A stretch of 5,862 bases of DNA from Ruminococcaceae bacterium UBA6392 (GTDB lineage: Bacteria > Bacillota > Clostridia > Oscillospirales > Acutalibacteraceae). Positions 5,700 to 5,862 of the stretch are shown here, one piece after another. The stretch covers positions 1 through 5,862 of the forward strand of contig DJQG01000150.1 in NCBI GenBank assembly GCA_002438685.1. The letters are read 5' to 3'. The notes under the pieces are model-generated. The model was given only the letters and a program-made list of their open reading frames with translations. It had not been told where the DNA came from and did not search any database. The position numbers and the translations under genes were made by a program. How positions within the stretch are numbered: the stretch's first letter is position 1; each line of letters begins with the position of its first letter.

Positions 5700-5760
5700 A
5701 GATGTCGCAATCGGCAGATCAGAAATTCGTTCGGTCTGGATTCTGACATCTTTATTTTTT
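5700..5760 (+). terminator. Long terminator-like hairpin between tRNA-Glu and tRNA-Val
   Basis: AGATGTC (5700-5706) pairs perfectly with GACATCT (5745-5751). Inside, AATC (5709-5712) can pair with GATT, and CAGATC (5715-5720) with GGTCTG (5733-5738), giving an interrupted rod about 52 nt long. The tract TTTATTTTTT (5751-5760) follows at once. It looks like an intrinsic terminator for the Met-Glu transcript, yet tRNA-Val starts at 5762, so termination may be partial. Confidence 0.65.
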
Positions 5761-5761
5761 A

Positions 5762-5838
5762 GGACGCGTAGCTCAGCTGGTTAGAGCGCTTGCTTCACAC
5801 GCAAGAGGTCCACGGTTCGAGTCCGTGCGTGTCCACCA
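5762..5838 (+). tRNA. tRNA-Val (anticodon CAC)
   Basis: A 77-nt cloverleaf with encoded CCA. The acceptor is GGACGCG/CGTGTCC with one G-U pair, the D stem is GCTC/GAGC, the anticodon stem is CTTGC/GCAAG with loop TTCACAC (anticodon at 5796-5798), and the T stem is CCACGG-type pairing with CCGTG around TTCGAGT. It reads GTG codons. No convincing promoter of its own is seen between the preceding T tract and its first base, so it probably depends on read-through from the upstream tRNA promoter. Confidence 0.96.
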
Positions 5839-5862
5839 GGAAAAAAGCACTTGCGTTTGCAA

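Noticed and set aside
5513..5749. Short open frames on both strands over tRNA-Met and tRNA-Glu
   Set aside because: They are translations of tRNA genes. The minus-strand one contains the notorious spurious string VGFEPTTLRV, which arises from antisense tRNA sequence.

Overview
The window looks like a chromosomal stretch from a fairly GC-rich member of the Clostridia, most like the gut or rumen Oscillospirales. The evidence is moderate: AGGAG-type ribosome binding sites, TTGACA/TATAAT promoters, a clostridial-style MnmA and Rrf2 regulator, a Firmicutes-type elongator tRNA-Met with G1·U72, tRNA genes with encoded CCA ends, and an intracellular rhamnosidase as in plant- or mucin-glycan users. 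No mobile element, CRISPR array or phage gene is visible.

Layout. Positions 1-375 hold the 3' end of a cysteine synthase gene (cysK). After a 66-nt gap containing a terminator-like hairpin come mnmA (tRNA 2-thiouridylase, 442-1530) and, 21 nt later, a cysteine-rich Rrf2/IscR-family regulator (1552-1953). These three plus-strand genes form a sulfur-handling block: cysteine synthesis, sulfur transfer to tRNA, and a regulator of a family that senses Fe-S status or cysteine. Two back-to-back hairpins (1956-2032) end this block and also the convergent minus-strand gene at 2054-2986.

That minus-strand gene encodes a 310-residue lipoprotein of unrecognised family. It has a good promoter, a strong ribosome binding site and a codon usage unlike its neighbours, all suggesting high expression. 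It is transcribed divergently from a 719-residue family GH78 alpha-L-rhamnosidase (3217-5376) that has its own promoter and no signal peptide. The 230-nt region between them (2987-3216) holds both promoters and a small inverted repeat.

The right end is a tRNA cluster. A perfect-consensus promoter (TTGACA-17-TATAAT) and a 5' leader hairpin precede tRNA-Met(CAT) and tRNA-Glu(TTC). A long terminator-like hairpin with a T tract follows, and then tRNA-Val(CAC), which begins one base after the T tract.

Nothing here is clearly a new multi-gene system. The points most worth a second look are the unrecognised, apparently highly expressed lipoprotein, the Cys pattern of the Rrf2 regulator in its sulfur context, and the hairpin lodged inside the tRNA cluster.
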